From positions 2,602,459-2,666,458 of the forward strand of contig JAEVLN010000009.1 in assembly GCA_018350325.1 (NCBI GenBank): a stretch of 64,000 bases of DNA. The letters are read 5' to 3'. The translations under genes were made by a program, and so were the position numbers. The notes beneath the pieces were generated by a model, which saw only the letters and a list, made by a program, of their open reading frames with translations, was not told the DNA's origin and made no database searches. This stretch comes from Globodera rostochiensis (Eukaryota > Nematoda > Chromadorea > Rhabditida > Heteroderidae). This document shows, piece by piece, positions 61,016 to 64,000 of this stretch (its first letter is position 1; every line of letters begins with the position of its first letter).

Positions 61016-61322
61016 CCTCAATCAATTTTCATTTGGTTTTACTTTTATTTTTAATATATTTTTAAATTTGATTTTGGGAATTCCGACATTAAAAACTATT
61101 ATGTTTTTTAATACCAATTCAACTTTTTTTCGATTTCATACGGGGATATTTTTATTCGGGGCGAATTTTATAAATCACAAATTAAATTTTCTTTTAAAAT
61201 TGCTTCTTGTGTTCGTTTTGTTTGCACCGATCCACCATACTTATGATTGTTTAGATATTATAATTTTTGAACCTGTTCCATGTCGGAACTTGTTGTACGG
61301 AGATATAAATGCATACGTTTAA
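61005..61322 (+). other. 105-codon open frame at array edge, probably fortuitous
   Basis: Starts in the last satellite unit and runs through segment A', giving a hydrophobic protein (start MECDLNQFSFGF, end LLYGDINAYV). The left copy of segment A has indels that break this frame. It is the longest forward frame in the window but by composition a run of this length is expected roughly once by chance. Confidence 0.12.
61042..61125 (+). repeat. Array-flanking duplicate, segment A (right copy)
   Basis: Direct copy of 51847-51930 with a few substitutions and one-base indels. It begins some 25 bp after the last satellite unit. Confidence 0.85.
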
Positions 61323-61992
61323 TCCATCTTAAAATTTATTTCAATTATAATTTTGTTAAGATTAAATTTATTAATTTTATAATGTCTAAAAATATTTATA
61401 TGTAAATATTGCAAACCGGAAAGACAAAGAATTTTTTAAATTAATTTTTATTTATTTTGCAAGTTTTTTAAATGACTTCTCTTGTGCATTTTGCATCCAT
61501 TTATTGTATTTAACAAATTATTTTGTGTATTAGCGCGTAGTTTTGCTGAATTTTATCAAACATTAGTTGAAACTGTAGTAGTCATTTTAAGAATTTTTTA
61601 GTGATAGTTAAAATATAAGTTTTTTTAATCATTTTTTAAATTAATATTTTTACGCTAACAACTGATTCCCTCGCCCGATGGATTGAAAATATTAATTGGA
61701 TATTAAATAAAAATTTTTTGTCAAACTCAAAAATGATGTAAATATATTTTTTTTGTATAGGATTTAAGATAAATGGTTATTAAATATTTTTAGCTAAATT
61801 TTTTAGTCAGTTTATTACGAATCATTATATATGTATTTTTAATATTCTTGAAATTCGTTCTGGATATAGATATTTTATATGTTATTAAACTTTGGTAGTA
61901 CTGAATTAAATAAAATAAAACATTTTGCTTGAAACCGTTAGGAAATTTTATATGACTTTACCTAGCAAATTGTATTTTCTTAACATTTCCTA

Positions 61993-62350
61993 GAATTCGA
62001 CTTTGAAATTCCAATTGAATCAATTTATTGATGTTTTAGAAATGATTATGATTAGTTTTTGATTGTTGTTTTTTTTAAAAAATGGTTAATTATTTTGGTT
62101 AAAAATTTTAATTTAAAATATTCATATATGGCAAGTAAGATATTTAATTTGTATGGATTCATGGTTATCGATTTTTAATTCAAAGAATTTATTTACTTGA
62201 ATTAATTTGTTATTATAATGATTTTTATTTGAATACATTTACTCTTTTAATTGCACTTAAAAGATTTTTAAATCGTTTTTGATACACGAATATAATTTAC
62301 TAAATTTTATGAATAAAAGAGAAATGTTAGCTAATTAAATCTAACATCTG
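61993..62350 (+). repeat. Array-flanking duplicate, segment B (right copy)
   Basis: Near-identical direct copy of 52811-53169, joined without spacer to segment C. Confidence 0.93.
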
Positions 62351-62580
62351 TAGATTATATAATTTAATTGATAATCGTACGGGTTTTTATTCGTATTGGA
62401 CAAATGTAGTTCACAAACTGGTATTATCTAAATTATTACTATTTATTTTATAGTTTTTTAATAAAATTATTTATAAAAATTATAGTTTATAAGTTTACAG
62501 GAATATCTCAACGAATAAATATTTTTCTTTATAATTACAATAATAATAAAATCCTCTTGTCGCAACTGAATATACTAGCC
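62351..62580 (+). repeat. Array-flanking duplicate, segment C (right copy)
   Basis: Near-identical direct copy of 54216-54445. Unlike the left copy it is followed by unrelated sequence (TTTTAGAGTTCC), not by satellite. Confidence 0.93.
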
Positions 62581-64000
62581 TTTTAGAGTTCCATAATCAA
62601 TTTTAGAAGAAATCGAATATTGTCCAATTTTTAAATTGAACGACTAATCAAACTTTTGGCATTTTAAAAGATTCGCTTTTGAATAGGTATTTGGTTTTTT
62701 ATAAATAATACCTTAATAAATCTAATTAACCTTAACTGTATAGTAAGGTTTATAAAACAGTGTGAGGGGCAAGGCTAAAAAAAATAATTTAAAAAGTTGT
62801 AATTTAGACTAATCAATATTTAATGAAACGCGGTAATTAAATTTAATCTTTTATTTAAATATAAGGTGCAAAATAGCTTTAAATATAAACCATTTTATAA
62901 TATATTTGGTATAATAAAGCTCCATCACACCCATCTCGTTAAATATAATAGTTTAAACAAAATTAAAAAATGCATAATCATTTTTTAAAGGTCCAATGCA
63001 AGATTACTATGCCAATCGACTAATCTTTTCGAAATAATTTTAAAAGTGCCGATTTCCAAAAAAATCATTTTTCAAAAAGAAACAAACAAAATTAATTTTT
63101 AAAATGTTTATTAAGTTGAGCATAGAGATTCAAATCTTGAAATTAAATATAAAATAAATACCAAAATTAGTTTTGTATTAAATGTAAAAATAATCAAATT
63201 AAACATAAAGTCTCCAATTTCCAACACCGAAGTTGCTGTCGCGGTCATCTTTCGATTTGGGCACAAGATTAAAATTGATTATTGATTCACTCACTAAATA
63301 CATTCGTTTGTATTTTTGAATTTTTTTGTGGGTTTTAATACTAAAAAAAACAAATGCTAATGTCTAAGTAATGTTTATAAAATAGGAAAATGATAATTAT
63401 AAATATTTAAATTTACATATTTTTGTAAATTCCAATAAAAATAAAACCAACCCAAATTTATTTCTCAATTAGAAAAATTATAAAGTTATGCTTATTCTAA
63501 AACTCAAATAAATTTTTATGCAAAAACACTAATTAACATATGAAAGAATCGACTTAAAAAGATTTTTGATATAAAAGGTAAAAAAATAATGCTAATTTAA
63601 ATAAACTTGATTCTGACGACTGATAAAAAAATATTTTTTGATAGGAACTGTTAATCTTTTATTGTTTGATATATTTACTTTTATCAAAAATGTCATTAGT
63701 TAAAACTTTAAATTTATATTGTGTTTTAATAGTTGTGTAATATTACATTCTTATTTCCAAATAATAATTAAATATTTCGCTTAGACATATGAATTTAAAT
63801 TTCATTAAAAAACTTTTTAATTTTTACTCTCCTAAAAACATTGTAATTATTGTCGTTATTTGTTTAAGTTCTGTTTAATTTATTCCCAAAAAATATTGTA
63901 ATTAAAATAGGGACTAAAAAGGCAAAAACGGCTAGATTGGGGTTTTATTCTCAAAAAGACCGAAGATTTATAGAAACTAAAAATTCGCTGTAACTCAAAA
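62581..64000. other. AT-rich stretch with one dispersed-repeat copy
   Basis: 62965-63110 is a direct copy of 10340-10510 (and inverted copy of 41890-42060). Otherwise nothing recognised to the end of the window. Confidence 0.6.

Overview
This is a very A+T-rich stretch (by eye well over 70% A+T) with the look of repeat-rich, gene-poor nuclear DNA of a metazoan. I recognise no protein-coding gene, no rRNA gene and no intact tRNA gene. The organism cannot be fixed from the sequence. One short TTAGGC-type tract (5255-5274) is the hexamer used at most nematode telomeres, but three copies are weak evidence. The eukaryotic character is clear from hAT-like and TA-flanked non-autonomous transposons, tRNA-derived SINE-like segments, a retroelement-tail repeat and a satellite array with higher-order structure. 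About one codon in ten is a stop by chance in such DNA, so the many 60-105 codon open frames are mostly what chance provides.

Layout. 1-730: a foldback element with a short minisatellite on its right edge. 950-1750: a block whose inverted copy lies at 47480-48300. 3440-3905: blocks with inverted copies near 10.9 and 25.2 kb. 6730-13660: the left arm of a large inverted duplication whose right arm is 40890-42980; the arms carry separate insertions (foldback 7171-8416, TA-flanked element 12177-13383 with a Tc1/mariner-like MITE nested in it, and a sister element 42982-44188 at the edge of the right arm). 13.7-25 kb: AT-rich DNA with small local duplications, two copies of a retroelement-tail-like repeat (16.6 and 17.9 kb) and a 176-bp hAT-like MITE (20018-20193). 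25-36 kb: a degenerate inverted-repeat element (27525-28087), a first short satellite array (30583-31159) and a 974-bp hAT-type MITE with a perfect 8-bp target duplication (33152-34125). 36.5-38.4 kb: a less AT-rich block with tRNA-like SINE pieces. 38855-39990: a tandem duplication. 51.8-62.6 kb: a 6.6-kb satellite array of about 64 units of roughly 103 bp, arranged in 728-bp higher-order repeats and bracketed by directly repeated flanking segments.

The pattern most worth following: the AT-rich sea is dotted with 40-100 bp islands of much higher GC. Where a block exists in two or three copies, the AT-rich scaffold aligns well while the GC island at the same position, of similar length, aligns poorly. 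In two such islands the splice-acceptor-like AG at the border is kept in all copies. This is what small fast-evolving exons between conserved introns would look like, as described for some secreted effector families, but mutation bias, gene conversion or insertion could produce it too, and no transcript evidence is available here.
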